NCBI GenBank assembly: GCA_037102815.1
Contig: BTPP01000012.1
Span: forward strand, 558,001 to 622,000
DNA from: Neurospora intermedia
Taxonomy: Eukaryota > Ascomycota > Sordariomycetes > Sordariales > Sordariaceae
DNA length: 64,000 bases
Direction: 5' to 3'
Below are positions 34,900 through 47,026 of this stretch, piece by piece. Position numbers and translations under genes: made by a program. The notes beneath the pieces were generated by a model that saw nothing but the letters and a program-made list of their open reading frames with translations, made no database searches and had not been told where the DNA came from. Each line of letters begins with the position of its first letter. Within the stretch, counting starts at the first letter, position 1.

Positions 34900-37800
34900 T
34901 TTCTAACGTAGTTTGCCGATAATAATAATACTAATATTCAATTTAACGAAGAGATATTCTACTTCTTCTATCCGGTATGTAGGTTAGTACGGCGCCCTAT
35001 TAATAAAAATCCTATTACTGGATTTTACGTAGTATATATTTATATTAGTCCTAATTATAATATCCAAGAAAAAAATAAAGTCTATTTAGGTTGTTATTAA
35101 AACTTTCAACGGATAGATTTCTTTAATAAATATAGTATTAAATGTAATTATTGCCAATAATATTAGGATTTACTCTACGAAAATGAAGAAGATAATAATT
35201 TTAATAATTTCTATTAGTTCGGCGATAATAATAATAATCCATTTTAAGTCAAACCCCGCCTTTAAATACATAATCCTCTTAATAGTTCAAGTACTATATT
35301 TAATATTAATAATTTTATATAAAACTATAGCCTTCTTAAGACTTAGTCCTAATCCTAATCCTAATACTAACCCAAAGTTTTATAATAGAAACGAGGTCGG
35401 CTACAGGGCCCCAAACTATTCTAATTACTTCGGCCTCCCGGCGCTTAATTCCCGGGTTTACCCGGTATTAAATTTAAACGCAACCTTATATTTAATAGCA
35501 ATATAAATACCTGTGCTATTACTAATGCGGATTATTAATATATTCTCAATTATTAAATTGCATTAGATACCGAAATTATAGAAGAATATTAGTATTATAA
35601 AGAAAAGTAGTTTAATTTAAAGTTTATTAGAGTTAGCGATCAGGATATTTATAAGTAGTATCACCGTATTAATACGGACCTTCGGCCGGGCGAGCCTTTT
35701 AAGTATACCGCGGCCAATAATATAAACTTTAGCACTTTCGGTCCTAATACCGAGGAATACTAGCTACTACCTCTTAATCCTATAGAGGAAATATTTATTA
35801 TATAAGTCTATATTTATATTAGTAAGTTTCTTTTACTTTCGCTAACGTTGTATTAATATACTAATATTTCTTCTACTAAATATTTATACTTTCGGCTGCT
35901 AGTAACGAAAGTATAAGGGTTATTATATTAACTTCCTTCGTAATATTTCTCACATTTACTATCAATTACCTAAATTACCCGAAGAAATTAATATTATTTT
36001 ACTCCGGCTATAAAATACTCAAAACTACCCTAACCTTAACTATATATATAAAGAGTTCAAAGTTAACCGTTATAAAATTAATATCTAGCTTCGATTTTTA
36101 AAAGACTACTACCCTAGTTATAAAAATATTAAAATTATATAAGAGCAATTCGACGCCTTACTAGAAAACAGAAATATAATAGATAATATAGCTAATATCC
36201 CAGTAGATAATATTATTATTAAGGATTTTAATATATTATAAGAGGATAGACTTAAAGAAATCCTAAGGGAAGCCGATAAGATAGAAATTAGTACAGCCCC
36301 CAATATATTGGGTAGTATTTTTAAGGATATCGACTAATTCAAAGTACAACTTCGTAGGGACTAAATACTAGACCTTAACTTTCTACTAATTAAATTTGTA
36401 AATATACCGGATAATTAGCAACTACTACTTCTAGGTTAAGTATTATAACTTATAGGGCTTGAAGGATAATCTGTAGGCTAATAGGAAGAACCTATAGGTT
36501 AGGAATAAGAACCTTTAAGTCTAGCTCCCCCGCTAGTTACCGACCTACCCCTAAATCCCAACCTAGCTCCGGCTCCGGCTCCTAAACATTATTATATTTA
36601 ATAAAGACCGCTTCGCAATCAGCCTATTAACGAATTTCGGCGCAATTAAGTATTACTATCTTAGGTATTTCCCAATCTTTACCCCCGTAGTTAAGCTGAA
36701 TATTTCAACCCTCGTATAAGGAAAGTTAAATATAATATATATATCCGCTATATAATACGGTAATATAATAATCGATTTGCCCGGTACAAGAGATTTCGAT
36801 ATATTACATTCAATTCCCTAATACGTAGCCAAATATACAACAAAAGCGCTTTTTATATCCGCAATACTAAATTCAACCCTAAAACCTTCATTAATTAATA
36901 GTAATTTAAAGAATATTTCGAAGTTCAATCTAAAGAAGCCCAAAGTCTTCTCAATTCAATTATACGATTTACTAATACTATTTAAGGTATAAGATCCTAC
37001 TAGATTTAGAAATTCCGTAAATTAGCTATTTATATCAATTTTCTGGGTATATTAACAATGTTTTTAACTTTCAGTACCGCTAATTTACATTAGGAAAGCC
37101 TGGTAAAGTATATACCCAACTATAATTAATAGTTGGCCGCCAACGACAATAATCGTCGTTATATATTTAAGATTAATATTCTCAATAACCCTTATATTAT
37201 TACTTATTATTTTATTTATCGTTTTGAATTATTTAAAGAGTATATATTAATACCTAAATTCAAATTCAATAATTTTTAGTAGCAATTGGAGTTTTAAACT
37301 CGAAGTATTAGCTATACTTATAGTATATACTGGGTTAATAATATTAATGCCCTAAATTTGAGAAATCTAGAAATTCGGCGATAGATTACTAAATTGTAGG
37401 GTTTATATATTACTATATAGAATTTAATACTTAAAAATATTAAGTAACTAGCTGAAGTTTAATTTAGTGAGGGTAAAAATCCAGAAGGCCTACCTCCGGG
37501 TACTACAACTGGCAATTAACGTAATGCTTAGAATTAACTAGTACCTATTAACTAGCTTCTAAAATACTATAATAAATATAGCAATGCTTTAAATAGAAGG
37601 ATAAATATTATTAAACTTATTTTTAAAGAGCTTACAGCTATGATTAACCGTATATAAAGATATATTTGTAGTAATATTTATTACCTCCGAGTACGCCGGT
37701 AAGTCCGAGCTCTTCTAGGAGACCGGCAAATCCCGGATCTCAAGCTCCCCGTCCCCAAATAGAAGGTATACCGGTTTTATTTTACTAGGAAGTTTTATAA

Positions 37801-38640
37801 GTACCCTCTATTTACTATTCATATTAACCCTAGCTTTTAATTATTCGACGGCCGAAGACATAATAGCATTCTTAATTAATATAACCCCCTTATTATATTA
37901 GGTTAGATAGCCAATACAAATGTTCAGCTATATACTAATATAAATACTATATTTAATTACGTAGCTAAATACATATCAAAGGCTAAGAAATATACTAAGT
38001 CTTATAACGAGATTGTAATAGAGATCATCCTTTAAATTATAATTAGAAATTTAATTAAGTAATTTATAGTTAAATTTATAAATAAATTTATTACTAAAAG
38101 GGATTAATTAGTTTAAGAAGTTTACTACCTTCTTTTAAACCTTCCTCTTTATAAGAATAGCCGTATTGTAGTTATAGTAGATTATTACCTTTAAAATAAC
38201 CGGAGTATTATTATTTATAATCCCGAGGGAGGGAGAATAGTAGTAACTATAGTCGGTAGTATTAATAATAATAAGAGTAAAGGTAATATTTATATTAATA
38301 CAGCCAACGAAGCTTAGTAAATACAGTTAATCTACTAGAAGTATATAAATCGAGAAAAATACTATACTCAAATATCCTTCTTTAAGTTTATAACTAAGTT
38401 CGATTATACTAACTTACATCCCAAACCTCTAACGGACCGTACTAAATAGAAAGTAATTAATTACTTCCCTATCTATAAATATAAAGATAATTAACGAAAT
38501 TTTATTCGTATTAAACTTATATTATATTACCTTTATTAATATCCGGCCAATATTTATATTATTAATAGTATTTACTATAAATTATTGGAGGATGCTTATC
38601 TAACTTGCTATAAATAATATATTAACGAATTGGACTACTT
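34900..38640 (+). pseudogene. Helitron protein, N-terminal and Rep (HUH) region, RIP-inactivated
   Basis: The protein would nick and join DNA during rolling-circle transposition. The + strand frame is followed through stops at former Gln/Trp codons. At about 35,700-36,200 a block with LPKLPEEINIILLR and LKDYYPSYKNIKI matches the conserved region before the helitron helicase-like domain. At about 36,610-36,900 come PINEFRRN, FPNLYPR and RFRYITFNSLIR. Rep follows with FLTFSTANLH (about 37,050), PNYNQQLAANDNNRR-like sequence with a stop at one Gln, and the HUH site near 37,304. Both His codons of HUH are TAT (37,313-37,321), so the motif reads Tyr-Thr-Tyr. The 34,900-35,600 stretch is less certain. 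Confidence 0.75.
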
Positions 38641-40880
38641 TAATAATTATTATAATAAGTTCCCTAATATTAAACTAAAAGAAGAATTTGAACTACCTAA
38701 TTAAAAAGAAGAGCTTAATAAGCCTAATTAGAAGGAGATTACTAGAGATAACCCCAACCGCCACATTAATCCCAATAACAACAATTTTAATAGCAAAGTT
38801 CTTAGCCGCCGTAATATCGATTTCGATTATAATTAGTATAATAATTATATTAAATTCTAGGAATTCCTTCCTTTAACTATAAATTATTAGAAATCTCGTT
38901 ATAATACCTTCAACCTTTCTAACCTAAAGCCCATTATTTAACGAATTTACAATACTTTTAATACCGAATAACGAATAGTATTTAACTAATTTATTAATTA
39001 TTACTAAATAATATTCGACGGCTAGGCTCCAAATTAGCTACTTCTTCAGGTTAACGGCCGGGGTAGCACTAGAAAATCCCATCTTATCCGACTACTATCT
39101 TACAAACTTACCGAAATAGCTTCTTTACATAGACTTCTAACCCTTATTATCCGTACTACTCCTACTAGTATTACTACTAATAATATCGATAACTATACCC
39201 TCCATTCTCTTTTACAACTTCCTTTTAGTATTAGAGGCTTAACTAATCTACAAAGTACCAATCTTACTAGCATCCAAAACAAACTAAGGCCTTACAAATA
39301 CTTTATTATTAACAAGAAGTCTATACTAAATATAAGAACTATATATTATATTAACGCCTACCTTCGTCAAGCCTTTGTTAAAAATTAAAAGAAACGGTTT
39401 AACAGTACTAATATACTTCTTCTTAGGAATTTCTTCCAATTAGCGCCCATTAGGCAAAAGGCCTTATTCTACTAAGAACCCCTTAAATTCGCTAATAATC
39501 CCAATACTCCTCTTAAAGTATTAAGTAAAAATAATAATCCTAACCGGCTTCCTAATAAGACCGAAGAATAAAAGAAGAAGCGCTTAGAAGGCAAATTAAA
39601 CTTAGTTCAACGTAGTAATCGAACTTATTATTTTAATTTCGATTAGAATATTAAACTAAAGTAAATCCTTCGTTAATAAAGCGCTTCTATCGAATAAGAA
39701 TAATTCCGTACTATATTGGAAGGATTATACAATAATAATCCTACTATATAAGATTAACAGGTATTAACCAACCGTATTAAATTTAAATTATCCGTACCTA
39801 ACCAAACTAAATTCAACAATACTCTACGAATCTACCTAACTAATACCATAATTAATAAATATAATTTAAAGCATTTAGAATAGTTTAAGAGCCCTACTTT
39901 TATTATTAAGGCTACTAATAAGCCCGATAATATTAAAGATATTAAATATACCGATACTAATAATCTATACAATAAATTTATTTACATTAAGGGTAGTAGA
40001 ATTATACTTACTAAAAATCTATAGACTAAAGCTAACCTTATTAATAATTCGATTAATACAATTATAAATATTATATAGGACGGCGATTAGATATATAATA
40101 TTCACCCTAAAGCCGGTAACTCCCCCTTTATTATTATAATATATTTCGATTACTACCGAAGATCTAATTACTTTAAGGACCTAAACTACCCTAATATCGA
40201 AGACCCTAAACATACTATACCTATATTCTAATCTATACAAGAGTTCTTAAAAAGAGCTCGCACTTATAGGCAGACCTAGTTCCCTTTAACTATTATATAT
40301 ACTATTACTATATATAAAGCGTAGGGCTAAATATTAAATAAGGTTATTTACAATATTTTAAAGAAGGACTTTATAATTAGGTTATTATATATAGCTATAT
40401 TTCGTATACGTACTATTAAAGGTATTATATTTAACGAAAACTTCGAAATCGATACTCTACGTATAAGAAACACTAAGACTTATATATATAAAACTACAAA
40501 TATAACTAAACGTATACTTTAGTAGTTACATTCCGGCTACCTATTACCGCTACACTATATTCATAACCCAAGTAGTCTTCCAACTACAAATCAAAGGTTC
40601 TAACTACCTCCGGGACCGGGTAATATTAGTAATAACAATAATAATAAGGACAATAACGGCCGGCCGCTCCGTAGAGTACGCAATAGACCCCGTAGTAGAC
40701 CCTACAATAAATTTAGATTAAAACTTTATAGTAGACCGCCCGGTAATAGAGTTAGGTTAAGAGTTGGTAGTATAATTCCTTCTAGTAGAATTAAATTAAG
40801 AATTAATTTAGGAAGGCCTTATAGAAGGCTTTATAAAAGTATTAGTATTAATAATAGACCACTACAATTAAGAGGAGGAT
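38640..40880 (+). pseudogene. Helitron protein, PIF1-type helicase region, RIP-inactivated
   Basis: The frame continues with a superfamily 1B helicase. Walker A is at 39,056-39,079, where the usual GxGGTGKS has two Gly codons changed to Ser and Arg. Next come YTLHSLLQLPF (about 39,190-39,225; TLHSLL..P motif), YFIINKKSILNIRT with the Walker B Asp-Glu changed to Asn-Lys (39,311-39,316), and RNFFQLAPI (about 39,427-39,453; usual form GDFFQLPPV). Near 40,005-40,080 IILTKNL matches 'VMLTENLW', and near 40,275-40,335 FPLTIIYTITIYKA matches the motif VI 'FPLT.A.AITVHK.QG'. A basic Arg/Pro-rich tail ends at about 40,880. Confidence 0.8.
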
Positions 40881-41365
40881 AGATTAGCAAGAGTAGAATA
40901 TCTTAAAATTAGTAAGAGCAATATAGATAAATAATTATTACTATAGTAGGTAAATATAATAATTAATAAGTCTTTATAACTTTAAATCTCCCTCTCTCTC
41001 TTTTTTATTACTTTTATTAACTACTAACTACCAACTACTAACTACCAACCCCCAACGCTACTATATTAATCATTTTCGAAGACAATAATCTTAAATTCGA
41101 ATAACACTTTAATAATATATTAAAAGAAAAAGAAGAACACTATAATTTATTCGCCCTTAAGCAGTAATAGACTTCTATTAGTTAAGTTAATACTAAAATA
41201 ATATTACTAACTAAAGATAAACTTCTTTATAAAAAGAAGAAGAAGACTATAGCTACCCCTAGCCTTTATTTTCCTATCCGTTCAAAATAGTACATTACCC
41301 TTATTATTAATTACAACTCAGATTATTCTAATTTAGGATTTAAATAATTAATTCTCAATACCGGC
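40881..41365. other. Helitron 3' non-coding sequence
   Basis: AT-rich with short Ser/Asn/Lys-rich frames; the frame at about 41,090-41,270 may be a second small coding remnant. I recognise nothing. Confidence 0.25.
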
Positions 41366-41413
41366 CAAAAAAAAATAAAAAAAAATAAAAAAAAAATAAA
41401 AAAAAAAAGAAAG
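41366..41413. repeat. A-rich tract (A8-10 T)n
   Basis: Runs of eight to ten A separated by single T, then A11 with G. It marks a change from RIPed sequence to a GC-balanced 350-bp stretch. Confidence 0.85.
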
Positions 41414-41639
41414 GAATTCAACTCGACTTATTCCGCGCACCCTAATCGAATACCTCATAGTATACCCTTTTTCAAAGCAACCGTCAACAGTACCGAAAGA
41501 TAGTACGTCTTACGGCAGTCTTATATCTCCTATTCCCTAGAACGGCCCACACGCAACAACACCAAGATTTGAAGATGAGAAGGATCTAAGAGAGGTTAGC
41601 AATATATATCTAAACGTTTAAAGAAAAAATAAGGCACAA

Positions 41640-41725
41640 GCAAGGAATTAAACGCGCGAGCTCTCCAGACTTACACCAATAGCAATTGCAAGCGTCCCCG
41701 TAAACCGCTATACTACGGGCGTCCC
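41640..41725 (-). other. tRNA-like sequence (possible tRNA pseudogene or SINE head)
   Basis: On the - strand TAGTATAGCGGTTTAC (41,700-41,715) closely resembles a tRNA A-box/D-arm (TAGTATAGTGGTTAGTA), and GTTTAATTCC (about 41,643-41,653) resembles a B-box/T-loop (GTTCGATTCC) with RIP-like C-to-T changes. Between them GACGCTTGCA and TGTAAGTC can pair. The acceptor stem does not pair convincingly and I cannot assign an anticodon. Confidence 0.3.
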
Positions 41726-42012
41726 TATAACACCCCCGGTAGGGCTAATAATAGTAAGGTAGTTGGAAGTAGACTATATAGGCTAATTGGAACGTTTTAA
41801 ACGTATTTACTAAATCCAACTGGGTTTATAAGTAAGATAATAGAAAGATTCGCGGAAGGGGTCAGATCTGGTAATATTTTAGCTAGTATTGTACCCTTAA
41901 ATACAAATTCGAAATACCAAGAACCTTCCCATACTTCCCGTACTTCCCGTCTTAGCAAATGGATTTGATTGGGTGCATTGAAATATGGATTTACATAGGC
42001 GTTTCTCTATCT

Positions 42013-42041
42013 TCCTTGGCCACATAGGCTCCGGCCAAGGA
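42013..42041. repeat. GC-rich hairpin near the right Helitron edge
   Basis: A 9-bp perfect stem, TCCTTGGCC / GGCCAAGGA, surrounds an 11-base loop. Helitrons carry such a hairpin just before their CTRR 3' end; no convincing CTRR follows within 15 bases (the sequence reads aactgt), so the assignment is tentative. Confidence 0.5.
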
Positions 42042-42079
42042 AACTGTATTTTATTAATTAATATTTCTCCTAGGACGGA

Positions 42080-44850
42080 GGTTCTTTTCCCTAAGGAATT
42101 TAGTTTTCTAAATCTAAATTTAGATTACTATTATTACTATTTTTACTTTCTAATTTAATATTAAGGTCCTCCTTTTCTTTTTAAGGACCCTAAATACTAT
42201 CGGCGATATTATTGAATTCCGATTCGAAGACTTATAATTTAATTACTATTTTTACCTTTTCTAAATAAATATTTGCCCGATAGCCTATTTCTCGGCAATT
42301 GAAGCACTTATTCTCTATATTTAGTTTCTTTATTTTATTTAAAATAGGGCGTTAATATTTAGGAATTATAATATTTACTAAGGTTCGGGGCTTTATATTT
42401 ATATTTTTAGAGGGGTATAGGGCATTATATTACTTCTTATCCCTCGGCTTCTATTCTTTACGTTTAATATTAGGGTCTAATAATTATAAGAGAAGGTAAT
42501 AGTCTTCGAAAGACTTATACTTTTTTAAATAAGTAATTTTAGTAGGGATTGTTAATTCCCTTAGGATTTTCCTCCTTATATCCCTTTTTTAAAAATATTT
42601 TAGTACTATATATTAGTTTATTAACCGAATAAAGGCCGTTTTAAAGTTTTGAAACTTTTCTAATAATTTTATTTTTAATTTTTCGAACTTTTGAATTACC
42701 TTCTCCTTAACCGTATAATTGTAATAATTGTTCTATAAATATTCTAGAAGGTCGTTTACTATTAAAATAACTTTAGAATATTTATTATTAAAGTAGAGTA
42801 GGATTTTTTCGGCTATTTAACCTTCTAAACGTAAGAGGACTTCTCTAATTCGTATTAATTCGTTTAAAAAGTAGTCTATATTATTACAAAATTTATTCTA
42901 TATTTATAATATTTATATATTGAAGGAGACTTTATTATTTAGGTTATTATTAAACGTAATAGGGTCTATTACTTTGGGCGATTTTTTAAGGCTATATTGG
43001 AAGGGTACTTAAAGATTTAATAGTATATATCCTTTAGATGAGCGTTCCGGAATTGGGTCCGGGCTTAGGGAAGTTGGTAGTGATGGGGATAGAGAGGAGC
43101 GTCTTAAATACTATTTGCCTCTTCTATTATTATTTCTTCTATAGTCTTCTATATTCTATTTATTAAATAAATTACTATTATCCGGGGGATTTACACCGGT
43201 CCGTATATAGAAATACGCCGGGGTAGGCGGAGTTCCTTATTATACTTCTTTATTATTTATTAAATTAGGATTATTCTATATATTTCGTTTAATTATATTT
43301 ACGAAAGTAATGCTTCGTTTAACCGCTTTTTGGGGTAGTAATTACCCCGCCGTTGGAGGGGGTAGGGTTGTAAAAAAAGTAATAGTATATATAAGGAGTC
43401 GATTCTATTCTTCTAATGCTTTAAATTATATATTAAATTGGGAAGGTATTTTTTTATATTCTATAGGGGCGTTTTTTATTTGCTATTTTATTTCCTATAG
43501 TTCTTTTTTAATACGATTGAGGTCCTATAGGAGGCGTTTATTTTCTTAGTAAAGTTAGTAAGTTTAATTAAAAAAATAGAGTATTTAAAAGTTAAAGTAG
43601 ATTATATTTTAATTTAAACGGTCGAATAGCGTAGGAATATTTTATAGTAGGTCGTTCGTAGCTTTATTTAATAATACTTAGGTACAAAACTTTTCCTATA
43701 TAATTAAGGGGTTTAATTAGTAGGCTTTATAAAATTAGATTTCGTTTAGGAAGCGATAAATAATATTGAACTTTTACCTTCTAAAGTTGGGATTAGCTTC
43801 GGCCAATTGGGCTACCGGTTTAAAAAGTAAAGTATCTTCCTATATATTATTTTTCTATATTTTATTTATAGTATTGGTTTAAATTCGTATTTCTTCTATT
43901 AATTCTTCGTAGTTAAGTACGTAACGAGGGAACTTTGTATAAGGATATAACCGATGTAGATAGTAATTTTTTAAGTTTATAACCGTTGTAGTTCCGTTGC
44001 TAATTAATAAGGATATATCTACTATAGTAGTTTTTACTTCCTCCTTAATAGGAATAGGTATTCTTTTTTTTTAGATTTATTAGTAGATTTTAATTTTGGA
44101 GGTTAAGTATAATTAATTGGAGTCTAGTTCGGTAAATTAAATACTTTATTCTTCGTTAAAGTTATATAAAGTTTTAGTAGGGCGGAGGATTTATAACGAA
44201 AATGTAATTAGTTTCTTTTAAATTTAAATTAAAGTAAGATTGTATTTCGGTGATTTTACTAGTTTTATTTTACTTTTACCCTTTAATTTTTTTTTAGCTT
44301 CCTATAGGATAATTTGAGGGTTTATAAATAGGGGTAGTTTAAGTGTTGGGTATTTAGTATAAATAAACGAATTGTCCTCTTCTATTTTAGGGGGACGATA
44401 TTTTATTTTAGTAGGCGTTTTTAGTTTCTAAGGGTTATAGAAAGCGTCCGGTATAAATATTACGTTAGGGCGTAGTTTTCCGGAATTTATATTGAGGGGG
44501 TTGGGATTAGAAGGTGTACGATTTTCTAATTAAGTAAAGGGGTTAGATAGTCGGACTACTAGACTGAATCCTTCGTTTTTTCTTATAATATTGAAGAGGT
44601 TTACCTCTACTTTGTATTGGGAATTAGGGTTCGAATAGAGGGAAGAATTCGAATTATCTCCAGCGTTAAATATTGTATAATTAATTTAGTCCGAAGGGCG
44701 GGAGATGGGGGGGGGGGGGGGGGGGGGCGAAGTTGTTTATAATAGCTACTATAGTACGAAATTGATTTTAAGTTTTAATAATTGATTGTAGTTTAATTAA
44801 ACGGAAATTAGTTACTTACGAGTATACTAATAAAGGGTAGGATGTTTAAT
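42080..44850 (-). pseudogene. Element C gag, RIP-decayed
   Basis: On the - strand a CCHC zinc knuckle is readable at about 42,262-42,309: KCFNCREIGYRANIY, where the two Cys remain and the His and last Cys have become Tyr. The capsid region would lie upstream (towards 44,000). The frame is broken by many TAA/TAG codons. Its order before the protease (30,990) is restored once the Helitron is ignored. Confidence 0.6.
44707..44727. repeat. G21 homopolymer
   Basis: Twenty-one consecutive G, at the 5' side of element C's gag (- strand: C21). Confidence 0.9.
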
Positions 44851-44889
44851 GCCGTCCCCGGTCAAAAAAAGGGATGATACTTAATATTA

Positions 44890-45165
44890 TGTAAAAGCGT
44901 AATCCTACGAGAGATAAACTATAAGGCTAGAAGCTACAAATTAAAGTAATATTAAGTGTAAGGAGGAGAAGGAAGCTGGCAAACGAGGGTATTGCGGTTC
45001 TAGGTATATAAGCTAGTACTACCGCTCGTTGCCGCCTTCCTAATCCGTCTATCTTATCGATAAGAGGATAAGCTTTATTCTATCCGGTGTGCTATAGCTC
45101 CCTCTATTGGGCTCCCCCAGCCTAGTGCCCAGTCCTCTGGGAATCTATCTAGCTATGCTATGATA
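44890..45165 (-). repeat. LTR of element C (right copy; 5' LTR)
   Basis: 276 bp, the better preserved copy. A long imperfect stem joins ggaag..ggcaaacgag (44,971-44,987) to ctcgttgcc..cttcc (45,025-45,040) and encloses a tatataa word. TSD gtaat follows at 45,166. Confidence 0.9.
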
Positions 45166-45170
45166 GTAAT

Positions 45171-46700
45171 ATAATACTAGTAACCTTTATTAATAAGAAT
45201 ATAGAATAGACTAGTAGAATTAATAATAATTAATATTAAGGTTAGTCCTATTTCTATTTAGGGTTTGAATTCTTCTATTTTATTTAGTACTTCGGGGGTA
45301 AGTTCTAGTACCTAACTTTATACTAGAGCTACTCTTTTCCCTAGTCCGATTTAGAATTTAAGAGTTCGGTTATTCGAAACTCTTTATTAAGTAGCGGGGC
45401 TACCTAAATAATTTAAATACGTATTCCCTTACCTTAGGGGTTTATAGCCGGGAAGTATAGGTATTTAATAATAATATAATTAATAGTATTATAATAAATA
45501 TACTATCTTTTAGTACAACGCTTCTCTCTTTCCTCCTAGGATACTTATTTAATTCGTTTTTTCTATTAAGCGGAGGACCCCTTACTTCAAGTACTACGAA
45601 TATTAATTACACCTATAAGAATATTATTATCGGTATTATATTAAATCCTAAAGGACGGAGTAGAGGAGGAATTATAAGTTTAATATTAGTAATTAGAGCG
45701 TCCTAAGCCGGTAGTAATAAGAACGTATACTTTAGACCGCTAATTATTTTAATTACCGTTCTATAAGTAATTCTAATAGAGGGCCCGGAATTCTATAGTC
45801 TTTTCGTACTTATAAACAATATTCTAGAATTGCTCTATATAAATAAAATAATTATTAGAGAGCTTAATAGTAAAGAAATAATTACTAAATTTTTTATTAA
45901 TAGTATAATAAAGGAATCCTAATTTAGCGCGGCTATTCTAATTATAATTATCCGCCTTTAAAAACTCATTATTAAAGTTAATAAAGAACTCGGAGAACGG
46001 TTCGCTATCCTTTTACTTTATTTTAATAAGGTTATCGAAGGTATAGTTTTAAGTATAGTAGGTGCCGAAGATTTGCCGGATTTATTCGAGTAGTTCGGTC
46101 GGGTCTTTATTACTAGAAAGGGTACGGGCAATCTAATAATCCTCTAACTATTATTATTTATCGATCGGTAGAGTATTAAATATTTCAATCTACGCGGCGT
46201 TAGAATTAATACGCAGACCGGCTTTAAAATCTATATTATACGTCTTAACTAATTTATTATAATAAAAAAGAAAAATAATAAGCTTACCGTCCTACTTAGG
46301 GAGTTCGAGTAGCTTCCGTTAATATAATTTACTAAAATTGCTATCGGACTTTTTATTATTACTATTATCGGCTTTAAACTTCCCGCCGTCTTTATTACTA
46401 GAGGGCTCCTATTTAGTAGGGTATATAAATTCGGGTTTTAAAGTAGGTTAGGAATAAATAAAAAAGGGGATAATAAATTTAACCTTCCCCCGTAGCTTTG
46501 GGCTAACCTAGAACGTTCGGAATAGGGTACCGAGCAAGCTAATAATATTAGAAGAAGCTCTAATACTCCTAATTACTAGAGAATTGCAGAAAACTTCTAT
46601 ATTAATATTAGTATTATTATTATCGTTCGGTATAGAAAAAGAGACTATTTTAATACTAGTATACGTTATACTATTAATTATAGATAGTCCTTCCTTCTAA
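45171..46700 (-). pseudogene. Element A gag, RIP-decayed
   Basis: On the - strand the frame near 46,020-45,930 reads DSEPFSEFFINFNNEFLKA, the typical retrotransposon gag signature (..EPFSDFYAEFV.LA). Stops are former Gln/Trp codons. It lies directly inside A's 5' LTR, as expected. Confidence 0.6.
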
Positions 46701-46729
46701 TAATTAATTAATAAGAAGGTAGAACCTAA

Positions 46730-47021
46730 TATAAAGGGATAATAGAGCGATACGTAGGTACTAGCCTTATATAATATATTAAAGTTCTACGAAGAAGGAA
46801 AAGGAGAAAACGCTACCCTCCGGGTCGCTCGAGTACTAGAGTTTAAATAGCCGTACACTGGCTACTTGGTAGCCTAAAGTAGCCAGGGAATACTCTAGAA
46901 GGCTCGGGCGCTATAGTGCAGCGCCCGGGTCGTTTAGGTAGTCTCAATGCGGGTTGCCGTCTTGGTACTCAAATCTAGCCAGTTAGAGCTAGATGCTTTA
47001 ACGGGCGCCAGTCCTATAACA
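46730..47021 (-). repeat. LTR of element A (right copy; 5' LTR)
   Basis: 292 bp; less mutated than the left copy. It contains a perfect 8-bp hairpin CGGGCGCT / AGCGCCCG (46,905-46,927) and a second stem around tggctac..gtagcca. Ends tataaca, then TSD actac. Confidence 0.92.
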
Positions 47022-47026
47022 ACTAC

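Larger units (their letters stand above)
31060..42050 (+). mobile_element. Autonomous-type Helitron, nested in element C, RIP-decayed
   Basis: A rolling-circle transposon is recognised by its + strand Rep/helicase protein (34,900-40,880). It sits between C's gag (ending near 42,080) and protease (starting near 31,050), which fixes its approximate limits. Helitrons make no target duplication and insert between A and T, so the exact ends are not provable here; a 9-bp-stem hairpin at 42,013-42,041 is a candidate 3' subterminal hairpin. The flanks within it, 31,070-33,500 and 41,000-42,000, are non-coding and include an unusually GC-rich block, tandem motifs and a tRNA-like sequence. Confidence 0.75.
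26117..45165 (-). mobile_element. Ty3/gypsy retrotransposon C, nested in element A
   Basis: LTRs of exactly 276 bp (26,117-26,392 and 44,890-45,165) are flanked by gtaat (26,112-26,116 and 45,166-45,170). The internal part contains gag at 42,080-44,850 and pol at about 26,800-31,060, both on the - strand, separated by a Helitron of about 11 kb that entered between the gag zinc knuckle and the protease. Net size without the Helitron is about 8 kb. RIP-type stops and active-site changes are present throughout. Confidence 0.87.
5706..47021 (-). mobile_element. Ty3/gypsy retrotransposon A, nested in the LINE
   Basis: Direct repeats of exactly 292 bp (5,706-5,997 and 46,730-47,021) differ by transitions and are flanked by the same 5-bp duplication, actac (5,701-5,705 and 47,022-47,026). 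On the - strand the LTR begins TGTTATAGG. Internal sequence is left at 5,998-7,098, 21,860-26,111 and 45,171-46,729, about 6.9 kb, a normal size for a fungal Ty3 element. On the - strand the order is gag (45,171-46,700), then protease, RT, RNase H and integrase (26,111 down to about 22,450), then a 3' segment holding a frame of opposite polarity. Two later insertions, a DNA transposon and element C, account for the remaining length. All coding regions are RIP-inactivated. Confidence 0.85.

Noticed and set aside
5706-47021. Interpretation of the 292-bp pair as two solo LTRs
   Set aside because: Matching actac on the outer sides and gag/pol pieces in consistent order make one interrupted element more likely.
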